64,000 bases of DNA from a bacterium (GTDB lineage: Bacteria; Armatimonadota; Fimbriimonadia; Fimbriimonadales; Fimbriimonadaceae): positions 806,001 through 870,000 of the forward strand of contig JAIXUN010000002.1 of assembly GCA_027483535.1 (NCBI GenBank). Direction: 5' to 3'. Under the pieces are notes generated by a model, which had not been told where the DNA came from, made no database searches, and saw nothing but the letters and a program-made list of their open reading frames with translations. Below are positions 16,790 through 24,405 of the stretch, piece after piece. The position numbers were made by a program, and so were the translations under genes. How positions within the stretch are numbered: position 1 is the stretch's first letter; every line of letters begins with the position of its first letter.

Positions 16790-18118
16790 ATGCTAGACAT
16801 CAAGATTGCAAACGACCCTTTGCTGCTGGACTATGAAGACCGCGTTCGTGTGAACGCGGTGAATGGACCGGAGTGGTTCTCGGAGATTCGAAGCAAAGGC
16901 TTTCGAGCGTATTCCGAATTCGGTGTTCCGACCATCCGCGATGAGGAGTTCAAATACTTCCCGCTGAACGGAATCTCCGATTGGAAGCTGGGTCACCCAT
17001 ACGGCGTGACGCTCACCAGAGAAGCATTGGAAGCGACGGGTGTCGGCAAGATCGACGCTGTTACCCTTGTCTTCATCAACGGCGAATTCTCCCCTGAGCT
17101 TTCCTCGTACGACGCACTCCCAGAAGGAGTATTCGTCGGTACCCTTGCCGAAGGAGCGGAGGGATTTGAGCAAGTTGTAAAGGATAATCTTGCACAGATC
17201 GCCACTTACCAAGGCAAGCTTGGCTCCACCAACGACCCGCGATTTGTGGAGTTGAACAACGCCCTTCTGAGCGAAGGTGCCTTTGTTTACATTCAAAAGA
17301 ACCAGACTCTCGAGCGACCGATCCACGTGGTCTTCGTGAACCGAGCGGAAGAGAAGCGATTTACCGTCGCCCCGCGGCTGCTGGTTGTCCTAGAAGAGAA
17401 CGCTGAGGCCAAGCTTCTGGAGTCGCATATTGGGCTCGGTGGCGATTACCTCTCCATTCCGGTGGCGGAAGTTCGGCTCGCCGCATCGGCTCGGTTCGAA
17501 CATGATCGCTTCCAGCAAGAAACGCTGAGTGCCTATCACATCTCCAACACATTCGTTCACCAAGAAGGCAAGTCAGTTTACACGTCGAACAACGTGAACT
17601 TCGGCGGGAAATCAGCCCGGAACGACGTCAATGCTTATGTGAACGGCGAATATGCCGAGACCTTGCTGAACGGCGCCAACGTGGCAACGGGCGATCAGGT
17701 GCTGGACAACCACACCCGAATCGACCACGCGCTTCCGAACTGCCAATCTTTCGAGATCTACAAGTCGATCTTGAAAGACAACGGCGTAGGCGTCTTCAAC
17801 GGCAAGATCTTCGTTTACGAGGATGCTCAGAAGACGGACGCGAAGCAGACAAACCAAGCGATTCTCCTCTCGCCAACGGCGACCATGAACACCAAGCCTC
17901 AGTTGGAGATCTTTGCGGACGACGTGAAGTGCACCCATGGTGCGACCATTGGTCAACTGCGAGACGACGCGATGTTCTATCTGCGCGCTCGAGGCGTGCC
18001 GAAGGCTCAAGCCGAGGCTATCCTGGTTTACGCCTTCGCTGCGGAAGTGCTGGATAAGGTCACCATTGAAGAAGCGAAGAGCGCGTTAGAAGCTGTTCTC
18101 TTCGAGAAACTCGCCTGA
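16790..18118 (+). CDS. sufD: Fe-S cluster assembly protein SufD
   Basis: 442-residue beta-helix partner of SufC in the SUF scaffold complex. N-terminal RDEEFKYFPLNGI and the C-terminal block KPQLEIFADDVKCTHGATIGQL, followed by MFYLRARGV, are the standard SufB/SufD family signatures; the length and N-terminal block fit SufD better than SufB. The conserved cysteine and histidine of KCTHGAT are kept. The true start is the ATG at 16790 (MLDIKIAND), preceded by AAGGAT; the longer track ORF overlaps sufC. A strong terminator follows, so the transcript holds only sufC and sufD. Confidence 0.92.
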   Translation: MLDIKIANDPLLLDYEDRVRVNAVNGPEWFSEIRSKGFRAYSEFGVPTIRDEEFKYFPLNGISDWKLGHPYGVTLTREALEATGVGKIDAVTLVFINGEFSPELSSYDALPEGVFVGTLAEGAEGFEQVVKDNLAQIATYQGKLGSTNDPRFVELNNALLSEGAFVYIQKNQTLERPIHVVFVNRAEEKRFTVAPRLLVVLEENAEAKLLESHIGLGGDYLSIPVAEVRLAASARFEHDRFQQETLSAYHISNTFVHQEGKSVYTSNNVNFGGKSARNDVNAYVNGEYAETLLNGANVATGDQVLDNHTRIDHALPNCQSFEIYKSILKDNGVGVFNGKIFVYEDAQKTDAKQTNQAILLSPTATMNTKPQLEIFADDVKCTHGATIGQLRDDAMFYLRARGVPKAQAEAILVYAFAAEVLDKVTIEEAKSALEAVLFEKLA

Positions 18119-18150
18119 GTCGGTTCTGCAAAGATCATCACTAATCTCGG

Positions 18151-18192
18151 CCCCACTGATCCTAGTAAGGGTCGGTGGGGTTGTTTGTTTTG
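18151..18192 (+). terminator. rho-independent terminator after sufD
   Basis: An 11-bp stem CCCCACTGATC/GGTCGGTGGGG (two G-T pairs) with an 8-base loop, followed by TTGTTTGTTTTG, 32 bases after the sufD stop. Confidence 0.85.
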
Positions 18193-18341
18193 AACGATTC
18201 AGCTCACCGGGTACCCTTCTAAAAAGAAGACCGCTCAGCGTTGAGCCGGACGACTCGTTCCCTTGCCAACGCGAGACGCCATTAGCGAGAGAGCGAGTTT
18301 TCGGCGCAATCCGGCGGGGCTTTTCGTAGAACTCAACGGCA

Positions 18342-18902
18342 ATGGCGACCCCCTCCCCGGCCCCCAACTCCCCTATCAACGGCGCATCGCAGATCATGGA
18401 AACCGCTTTCGAAAAGAAACGCGGCATTAGCGACGTTGAAGTTCGTCCCGGATTCACCCAGGTGCACGTCACACGGGTTCCCGGAGACTTGGTCGATGGC
18501 CGAATGGCCGTTCTGGACGCGGTGGAGAAGGTTCACGTGTCTATCGACTTCTTGAAGATGTCGAACACCGGGCTTTCGTTCTTGGTCAGCCAAGATTCAG
18601 CCGACCGTATCCGGGTGGCTTTCAGCGGGCTGGATTGCGATTTCGACTTGGTTCAGGACCGGGCCATTGTGCTGGTTCACGCGGTGAACATGCGCGACGA
18701 AGAGGGCATGATTGCAGGCATCGTTCGCCGGGCAATTCGCACGGGCGCGCCTGTGGAGCACGTCACCGATATGCACGACAGAATGCTCTTGGTGATGGCG
18801 CACAGCGACGCCCTTGCCTTCGAAACCAGCTTGGAGGCCGAGATTGAAACCGAGCTTCAGGCAACGGGATCCGAATTTGTTGGAGGTGTGGCACATGTCT
18901 GA
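18342..18902 (+). CDS. stand-alone ACT-domain protein upstream of aspartate kinase
   Basis: 186 residues with two ACT-like halves. The first covers roughly residues 27-95 (GISDVEVRPGFTQVHVTRVPG, then FLVSQDSADRIRVAF) and resembles the regulatory half of aspartokinases. The second is about 104-170 (IVLVHAVNMRDEEGMIAGIV, RMLLVMAHSDAL). No catalytic domain is present. The stop overlaps the aspartate kinase start by 8 bases, so translation is coupled and a regulatory interaction with the kinase is likely, though not proven. The start could be 18342 or the ATG 18 codons later (METAFEKK). The upstream leader has small hairpins but no riboswitch I recognise. Confidence 0.72.
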   Translation: MATPSPAPNSPINGASQIMETAFEKKRGISDVEVRPGFTQVHVTRVPGDLVDGRMAVLDAVEKVHVSIDFLKMSNTGLSFLVSQDSADRIRVAFSGLDCDFDLVQDRAIVLVHAVNMRDEEGMIAGIVRRAIRTGAPVEHVTDMHDRMLLVMAHSDALAFETSLEAEIETELQATGSEFVGGVAHV

Positions 18903-20262
18903 ACGAAATCGACGCGTTCGCGTGATGAAGTTTGGTGGCACGAGCGTTGCCACCCCCGAAGCTCGCTTGCAAGCCGCGATGCGGGTCGTTTCGGCTCGGG
19001 AGAAGGGAATCGAGCCCGTGGTTGTTGTCAGCGCGATCGGACGCAAGGGCATGCCATACGCCACCGATACCCTCATCAATCTGCTTTACGATATCGATGA
19101 GGACATCGATCCGGATCAACGCGAGCTAGACCTTCTGATCGCTTGCGGCGAGATCCTCTCCGCAGTTGTTTTTGCTCACACGCTCAAATCGCTGGGGCAT
19201 TCCGCGATGGCGCTGCGCGGCGGTCAGGCGGGCATTCGCACCGATGGCGTTTACGGCAACGCGCGAATCGCCAGCATCAACCCGCTGGCCATGTTCCGAG
19301 CCCTGGATGAAGGCAAGATTCCGGTGGTTTGCGGCTTCCAAGGCGTTTTTGTGCCTTATCCCGAGCTTCCCGGTGGCGAACTCACCACGCTTGGTCGAGG
19401 TGGATCCGACACGACGGCTTCGGCGGTCGGCGCGGCGATGAAGGCGGAAGCGGTTGAGATTTACACCGACGTGGACGGCGTAAAAACAGCCGACCCCGAT
19501 GCGGTGAAGCAGGCTCCCACTCTGCGGAAGGTTTCGTACGACGAGGTGGCGGAGATCGCTCACCTTGGCGCCAAGGTCGTTCACCCGCGAGCGGCGGAGA
19601 TCGCCATGAAGTACGGCATTCCGCTATGGGTCAAGAACACCTTTAGCGACGACGAAGGGACCGAAATTGTGCCTCGCGAGCAGGTTCCTGGTAGACGTCT
19701 CACAGGTGTCACCCACACGGGCAAGCTGGTCTACATGATGTTCGACCTCGGCGCCTCTACCGGCACCCACCGAGCCGAGCTCGAAGGGCACCTTTATTCG
19801 ACTCTGGAGAAGTACGGCGTTCAGCTTTACATGCTCAACCTTTCGCCCACGTCCACGGGCTTTGCGGTTCCTCGCGACCAGTTCCCGATCGTTCAAGACG
19901 TTTTGGATGGGTTGGTGCTCCCGCTTGGAGACGGCGCGGAGAAGACCATCTACGTCGTCCAAATCGGCAAGGCCTCGCCGGAAGTCGAGACCCAGGTCGA
20001 GTTGCTCAAGGGCTTTGGTGAGGTTCGCCGAATCCCGGCCGAGCTCACCGAGGGCTGTACGATGGTGTCGCTGGTGGGTCACGAGTACATGCAGCAGGCG
20101 GGTGTGTTCTTGAACGTGCTGAAGGCGCTCAAGGATGCTCAGATCACGGTGCTGCAAACGTCGGACTCGGACTTCTCGCTGAGCTGTCTGATTCCCGAGG
20201 CGGATACGAGTCGGGCGGTGCGGACGCTGCACGAACGTTTCGAGTTGTCGCAGACGCACTGA
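18895..20262 (+). CDS. lysC: aspartate kinase
   Basis: 455-residue enzyme making 4-phospho-aspartate, the first step to lysine, threonine, methionine and diaminopimelate. The kinase start is VMKFGGTSVATPEARL. The amino-acid kinase core shows TTLGRGGSDTTASAVGAAM and EIYTDVDGVKTADP; KVVHPRAAEIAMKYGIPLWV closes it. Two ACT domains fill the C-terminal third (GVQLYMLNLSPTSTGFAV and TMVSLVGHEYMQQAGVFLNV). The ATG at 18895 has a strong GGAGGT Shine-Dalgarno 7 bases upstream, inside the preceding ACT gene. Having its own ACT pair makes the extra upstream ACT protein noteworthy. Confidence 0.94.
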   Translation: MSERNRRVRVMKFGGTSVATPEARLQAAMRVVSAREKGIEPVVVVSAIGRKGMPYATDTLINLLYDIDEDIDPDQRELDLLIACGEILSAVVFAHTLKSLGHSAMALRGGQAGIRTDGVYGNARIASINPLAMFRALDEGKIPVVCGFQGVFVPYPELPGGELTTLGRGGSDTTASAVGAAMKAEAVEIYTDVDGVKTADPDAVKQAPTLRKVSYDEVAEIAHLGAKVVHPRAAEIAMKYGIPLWVKNTFSDDEGTEIVPREQVPGRRLTGVTHTGKLVYMMFDLGASTGTHRAELEGHLYSTLEKYGVQLYMLNLSPTSTGFAVPRDQFPIVQDVLDGLVLPLGDGAEKTIYVVQIGKASPEVETQVELLKGFGEVRRIPAELTEGCTMVSLVGHEYMQQAGVFLNVLKALKDAQITVLQTSDSDFSLSCLIPEADTSRAVRTLHERFELSQTH

Positions 20263-20274
20263 GGTCTGTTCCGG

Positions 20275-20293
20275 CACCCTCGCCCCTTTCCGG
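20275..20293. repeat. copy 1 of a CACCCTCGCCCCTYT motif
   Basis: CACCCTCGCCCCTTTCCGG shares its first 13 bases with the copy at 20660-20676 (read on the other strand) and, but for the first base, with the one at 20337. It lies just after the aspartate kinase stop. Confidence 0.4.
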
Positions 20294-20335
20294 CAACTCA
20301 GGACTATTCGCGAAACCGCTGGAAAGTTCGTTTTT

Positions 20336-20364
20336 GAACCCTCGCCCCTCTGGCGCGAGGGTTC
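20336..20364. repeat. copy 2 of the motif, in a perfect 10-bp hairpin
   Basis: GAACCCTCGC and GCGAGGGTTC form a perfect 10-bp stem with a 9-base loop. The left arm and loop contain AACCCTCGCCCCTCTGG. It is not followed by a T-run, so it looks like a repeat hairpin more than a terminator, although it could stop transcription of the aspartate kinase gene. Confidence 0.5.
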
Positions 20365-20390
20365 AAATTTGTGTCCCGATGTCGGCTTCA

Positions 20391-20557
20391 TTCCCCTCTA
20401 TGGAGGGGTGGCGCGGAGCGACGGGGTGGTTCTCTGGTCTTCCCAATTTCCTCCCCAGTCGCCCCACGCAGGGGTTTTTCTTCTCAAAGTAGGTCTCATG
20501 GGCGTATGTTCTGCCGACCACCCCGCCCCTATCGGGGCACCCCTCCTTAGAGGGGAA
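20391..20557. repeat. inverted pair of REP-like elements (BIME-like)
   Basis: The left arm (20391-20430) starts TTCCCCTCTATGGAGGGGTG and ends CGGGGTGGT. The right arm (20517-20557) is its inverted copy, ACCACCCCG... to CCTTAGAGGGGAA, with the same flanks and a different middle. Each arm also folds on itself (CCCCTC/GAGGGG). Two head-to-head units separated by 86 bases is the layout of bacterial interspersed mosaic elements made from REP sequences. No transposase gene is nearby. Confidence 0.55.
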
Positions 20558-20631
20558 TTTCGCGGGACGCTCCCTCCTTAAGGTCCGGAGGACCGACCAG
20601 ATACTCTGGTCAACAACGAACTCGGACCCCT

Positions 20632-20676
20632 CACCCGGCCCTTTGGGCCACCCTCTCCCCCAGAGGGGCGAGGGTG
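20632..20676. repeat. REP-like GC-rich hairpin with copy 3 of the motif
   Basis: CACCCGGCCCTTTGGGCCACC is followed by CTCTCCCCCAGAGGGGCGAGGGTG. Both halves are self-complementary (GGCCC/GGGCC and CCCTC/GAGGG). Its reverse complement contains CACCCTCGCCCCTCTGG, which matches the copy at 20337 in 16 of 17 bases. It ends 23 bases before the stop of the next minus-strand gene. Confidence 0.5.
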
Positions 20677-20698
20677 CTAAATATCTTCTTTCCAGTAC

Positions 20699-21445
20699 CT
20701 AGCCCGTCAGGGTGAAGACGAGCGCGATCTGTGGGTCGCCAGTTTCCGTTGCCCCTATCCGAGCGACGATCTGCGAAGTTGGATACTCGGCTTGAATCGT
20801 CGCAATCCACCCTTCGACAGACGCCAGAAGGTCCTCGGTAACGGGCTCATGCAGCCTAAGCGTCACCTCCTCCAACACATCTCCCCGCAAAACCAGGGAA
20901 GCGGTTGCTTGCCCAAACTGAGTCGCACAGACTCCTCCGGTGAAGACGATTGAATCGTCCGTCTCCGCCTTCGCAGCAAAGTACGGTTCGACCTTGTCCC
21001 GTTGAACGTTGGTATTGCTGATCCAGAGCCCTCTCTGGCTACCAACACCCATTTTCAGGGGCAGAAACAGAAAGTTGCCGCCGAAGATGAAGTGCAGTTC
21101 ATCCGGCGGCACGTAGGCATCTATGGCCGAAAGGATCTCTCTTGCTTCAGAGACAAGTTGCCGCCAAGCCTCGTTGCTGGGTGGACTTTGCAAGATCGGC
21201 TCCAGCCGATAGTTGGCAGCGTCCTTGACGAGTTCGTAATAGCGTTCTCCCCAGTCGGCAAACTGCTCCGCGACTTGGGGTCCCCAAAAAATCTCCAATA
21301 GCCCGGCGATCTCGCTCGGAAAGAACTCTTCAAGAAAATGCTCTTCTAGAATGGCGTACCGATCCAAGTCATGCTCGCGACCCGCCTCAAGGTCTGAGAT
21401 AAATCGGAGGAACTCGTAATCATGGTCGATCGCGGCAGGAACCAT
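20699..21445 (-). CDS. hypothetical protein, 248 residues
   Basis: Not recognised. No signal peptide or membrane segment is visible. The protein is acidic in its N-terminal half (EFLRFISDLEAGREHDLDRY, EEHFLEEFFPSE), which looks helical, while the C-terminal half looks like mixed alpha/beta (IVFTGGVCATQFGQATASLVL, IVARIGATETGDPQIALVF). The ATG at 21445 lies one base after the aldehyde dehydrogenase stop codon on the same strand, so the two genes are surely co-transcribed, and it may serve that pathway. It is a real gene by its length, position and lack of a competing frame. Confidence 0.6.
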   Translation of the reverse strand: MVPAAIDHDYEFLRFISDLEAGREHDLDRYAILEEHFLEEFFPSEIAGLLEIFWGPQVAEQFADWGERYYELVKDAANYRLEPILQSPPSNEAWRQLVSEAREILSAIDAYVPPDELHFIFGGNFLFLPLKMGVGSQRGLWISNTNVQRDKVEPYFAAKAETDDSIVFTGGVCATQFGQATASLVLRGDVLEEVTLRLHEPVTEDLLASVEGWIATIQAEYPTSQIVARIGATETGDPQIALVFTLTG

Positions 21446-21446
21446 C

Positions 21447-22895
21447 TCAACCTCGCAGGCGACTCGCTACCCTGGTCATCGACTCCATTGCGTATCGAAC
21501 CCCTTCCAGCCCGAGCCCGCTTTGCTTGACCCCGCCATACGGCAAAGCGTCGAACCGCACCGTCGGAACATTGTTCACCACAATCCCGACCGCCTCGACC
21601 TCATCCGCGAAACGATCCACAAAAGCCTCGTCGCGACTAAACACCCCGGCGTGGATGCCGTAAGCCGACCCGTTCACCAACGAGATCGCCTCAGAAAGGG
21701 AAGTGAACGACCCTAGCGTGCAAACCGGACCAAAAACCTCTTCCGTCCGCAGCAGAGAATCCGCCGGGGCGTTCTCCACCAAGATCGGATACAGCCGATT
21801 GCCCTCGGTGCGAACGGTCGTTGCCGAAGCCCCCGCCTTCACCGCCTGATCGACCCAGTCCAATACGCGATCGACCTGCCCCGGCATCATTGGGCCGACC
21901 ACTGTCGAAGGCTCGGCCGGATCACCGACCACCACCGCGTCCATCGCCTTCAGGAAAAGCTCGCGGAACTGAGAGAGCCGGGATTCGTGCACCCAAATGT
22001 GTTGCACCGAGATGCAAATCTGCCCCGCGTAGACGTAAGCCCCCCAGGCGCATCGCTGAGCGGCTCGCTGAAGTTCCTCGTCGGAAAGCGAGTCGTCTAT
22101 AACGACCGAAGCGTTCCCGCCCAGTTCCAAGGTCAAAACCTTGCGCGGATACTCCGCGAACAGTTCCCACCCGACCTTTGCCGAACCCGTGAAGCTGATT
22201 CCCGCCAGGCGCTCGTCTCCGAGATAACGCTTCAATATCGGCGTCGGTCCGTTCCAAGTGTTCAGAACCCCTGCCGGACAACCCGCGTCGTGAATCAGCA
22301 TCGCCAAAGAGAGCGAGCAGAGCGCGCCCAGCGGGGAAGGCTTGAGGATAATCGTGTTGCCCGTCGCCAAGGCGGGAGCGATCTTGTGAGCGGCTAGGTT
22401 GTAGGGCCAGTTGTAGGGCGTGATCGCCAAAATTGCGCCCAAGGGTTTGCGCACCACACGAGCCGAGTAGGCGGAGCCGCGAGGATCGTAAGATAAATCG
22501 ATAGGACTGCCGGTAGGACCCCACTCTTCCGGATGATCCTGCAACTCCTTTGCCGCCAACCGGAAGGTGATCTCCATGCGATCCACCTCTGCCAGAGCCG
22601 CCGTGATCGGCTTGCCGATCTCTTGAACGGCAAGGTCGGCAAGTTCCTCACGACGCTCGCGAACCAGGTCGGCGATGCGCAACAACAGCGAGATGCGATC
22701 GGAAAGAGAAGATTTTCGCCAAGTGTCGAACGCATCGTGAGCCGAGGCGATGGCGGTGGAAAGCTCCGAGCGTCCCCCTTCGGCAACGGTCGCAAAAATT
22801 CGACCCGTGTCGGGGTTCTTCACCGTCTCTTTACCCACCGAAGAGTCGCAGGGTCCGCCAATCTTGTGTCCGGCAATAAGCAGTTCTTGGTGCAT
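21447..22895 (-). CDS. aldehyde dehydrogenase family protein (GAPN/succinate-semialdehyde-like)
   Basis: 482-residue NAD(P)-dependent aldehyde dehydrogenase. The nucleotide-binding part has ILAITPYNWPYNLAAHKIAPA and GNTIILKPSP, the general base region is ISFTGSAKVG and LELGGNASVV, and the catalytic cysteine is in YAGQICISVQ. The end RTEEVFGPVCTLGSF, then ALPYGGVKQSGLGLEG, is also standard. The subfamily is uncertain: a non-phosphorylating glyceraldehyde-3-phosphate, lactaldehyde or glycolaldehyde dehydrogenase are all possible. It is co-transcribed with the unknown gene downstream and divergent from the alpha-oxoamine synthase. Confidence 0.9.
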   Translation of the reverse strand: MHQELLIAGHKIGGPCDSSVGKETVKNPDTGRIFATVAEGGRSELSTAIASAHDAFDTWRKSSLSDRISLLLRIADLVRERREELADLAVQEIGKPITAALAEVDRMEITFRLAAKELQDHPEEWGPTGSPIDLSYDPRGSAYSARVVRKPLGAILAITPYNWPYNLAAHKIAPALATGNTIILKPSPLGALCSLSLAMLIHDAGCPAGVLNTWNGPTPILKRYLGDERLAGISFTGSAKVGWELFAEYPRKVLTLELGGNASVVIDDSLSDEELQRAAQRCAWGAYVYAGQICISVQHIWVHESRLSQFRELFLKAMDAVVVGDPAEPSTVVGPMMPGQVDRVLDWVDQAVKAGASATTVRTEGNRLYPILVENAPADSLLRTEEVFGPVCTLGSFTSLSEAISLVNGSAYGIHAGVFSRDEAFVDRFADEVEAVGIVVNNVPTVRFDALPYGGVKQSGLGLEGVRYAMESMTRVASRLRG

Positions 22896-23011
22896 GGCGA
22901 AGGGGACTCCGAAAGAGCAAAAGGCTAACTTTCTCTACGTCCTCATTTTGAAAGATCGAACCTTCAAAAGCATCTGTGAGCGCATACGGTTGGGTGCGGT
23001 AAATTTCACCC

Positions 23012-24208
23012 ATGAACGCGGGATTCCAAAGTTGGCTCCAAACCGAAATTCAGCACCTGAAAGATCAAAACCTGTACAAGGTTCCGAAGATCTTGGAGAG
23101 CCCGGCGGGTGGCCGCGTAAAGATGAACGGAAAGGAGGTGATCAACCTTTCCAGCAACAACTATTTGGGTCTTGCCAACCACCCCAAAGTGCGAGAAGCG
23201 GCGCTGAAGGCGGTGGAAGAGTGGGGAGTTGGCGCGGGCGCGGTGCGGTGGATCGGCGGCACCATGGCGGTTCACGATGAACTTGAAAAGCGACTCGCCA
23301 CCTTCAAGCACACCGAAGCGGTTCTGGTCTTCACGGGCGGATTCACCGCCAACAGCGGATGCATCCCGGCGGTGCTGACCAAAGAAGACGTCGTCATTAG
23401 CGACGAACTCAACCACGCCTCCATCATCGATGGCGTTCGGCTGAGCCCGGCGGAGTACCGAAAGAGCCAGGGCTGGGTTTACGCCCACAAAGACATGGAT
23501 GCTCTTGAGGATTGCCTTCGACGAGCCGCTGACAAAGGCTTCAAGAAGAAACTGATCATCACCGATGGCGTGTTCAGCATGGATGGCGATATCGCCCCTC
23601 TGCCGGAGATCGTGAACCTCGCCGAGCAGTACGACGCGTTTGTGATGGTAGACGATGCGCACGCTTCGGGAGTCCTGGGCGATAAGGGCGCGGGGACGAC
23701 CTCGCACTTTGGCCTCTACGGTCGGGTGGATATCCAACTGGGCACGCTCAGCAAGGCGCTGGGCGTCATGGGCGGATACATCGCTGGAAGCGCTCCGCTC
23801 AAGGAATGGCTGATCAACCGGGGTCGACCGTACCTCTTCAGCACGGGTCACCCGCCGATGGTGGCGGCGGCGCTGATCGCCGCTTTGGACGTGATGGAGA
23901 ACGATCCGGAGCCCATGAAGCGGCTTTGGGACAATGCCAACAAGTGGAAGGCGGCTTTGACCGCCGAGGGCTTCGACACCATGGGCAGCGAGACCCCGAT
24001 CACGCCCGTTTATGTGGGCGATGAAGGCAAGGCTCAGCAAATGGAGCGGCTCCTTTGGGATGAGGGTGTTTACGCGCTGGCGATCGTTTATCCAACGGTT
24101 GGGCTCGGCAAGGCTCGTATTCGAACCATGCCATCCGCGGCGCACACGGAAGAGGATCTGGCTGAGGCGCTGGAAGCCTTCAAGCGGGTTCGCGACAAAC
24201 TGTCTTAA
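23012..24208 (+). CDS. PLP-dependent alpha-oxoamine synthase (glycine C-acetyltransferase/BioF family)
   Basis: 398-residue fold-type I aminotransferase-like enzyme that condenses an amino acid with an acyl-CoA. Signals are INLSSNNYLGLANHPKV, GAGAVRWIGGTMAVHDELE, the aspartate in MVDDAHASGVLG and the Schiff-base lysine in LGTLSKALGVMGG. The glycine-type motif and the early LYKVPKILESPAGGRV segment fit glycine C-acetyltransferase (Kbl) best, but a broader 8-amino-7-oxononanoate synthase/Kbl enzyme as in Thermus cannot be excluded. No threonine dehydrogenase or biotin gene is next to it. The ATG at 23012 has no strong Shine-Dalgarno. Confidence 0.88.
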   Translation: MNAGFQSWLQTEIQHLKDQNLYKVPKILESPAGGRVKMNGKEVINLSSNNYLGLANHPKVREAALKAVEEWGVGAGAVRWIGGTMAVHDELEKRLATFKHTEAVLVFTGGFTANSGCIPAVLTKEDVVISDELNHASIIDGVRLSPAEYRKSQGWVYAHKDMDALEDCLRRAADKGFKKKLIITDGVFSMDGDIAPLPEIVNLAEQYDAFVMVDDAHASGVLGDKGAGTTSHFGLYGRVDIQLGTLSKALGVMGGYIAGSAPLKEWLINRGRPYLFSTGHPPMVAAALIAALDVMENDPEPMKRLWDNANKWKAALTAEGFDTMGSETPITPVYVGDEGKAQQMERLLWDEGVYALAIVYPTVGLGKARIRTMPSAAHTEEDLAEALEAFKRVRDKLS

Positions 24209-24405
24209 GAGAAGAAAAGCCTCCCGGTGTCTCTAATGCATAGGGAGGAAGGAACCCGTAGGCGCGAGTGCTCATCTGCGCTTCCGGGTTTCCGAATTGA
24301 AGTCACGATCCACAAAAGGAGGGTTACTCTCCTAGGTTCGATAGTCGTGGAATCGCGGCCCGGACAAGCCGGGCGAAAGACACCGGGTGGAAACTGAACT
24401 GGCGT
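24209..24405. other. gene-free stretch with several consecutive hairpins; possible structured RNA
   Basis: Lies between the ends of two convergent genes. In order it contains CCTCCC/GGGAGG (24220-24248), a long imperfect stem GGAACCCG...CGGGTTTCC enclosing GGCGC/GCGCT (24251-24293), CACGA/TCGTG (24304-24349) enclosing AGGAG/CTCCT, and GCCCGG/CCGGGC with loop ACAAG (24358-24374). On the minus strand, the first stem is followed by CTTTTCTTCTC and may terminate the gene from the right. I could not match it to RNase P, 6S, SRP, tmRNA or a known riboswitch. Confidence 0.35.

Noticed and set aside
18193-18341. Lysine or SAM riboswitch before the ACT/aspartate kinase genes
   Set aside because: Short hairpins such as GCTCA/TGAGC are present, but none of the conserved core sequences of the lysine, SAM or threonine-type leaders could be found.
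23006-24145. 379-residue minus-strand ORF opposite the alpha-oxoamine synthase
   Set aside because: The plus-strand frame encodes a complete PLP enzyme with its active-site lysine; the antisense product has no recognisable features.
24300-24350. tRNA-like T-loop (GGTTCGAT)
   Set aside because: The flanking bases do not pair into a 5-bp T stem, and no acceptor or anticodon arm fits around it.
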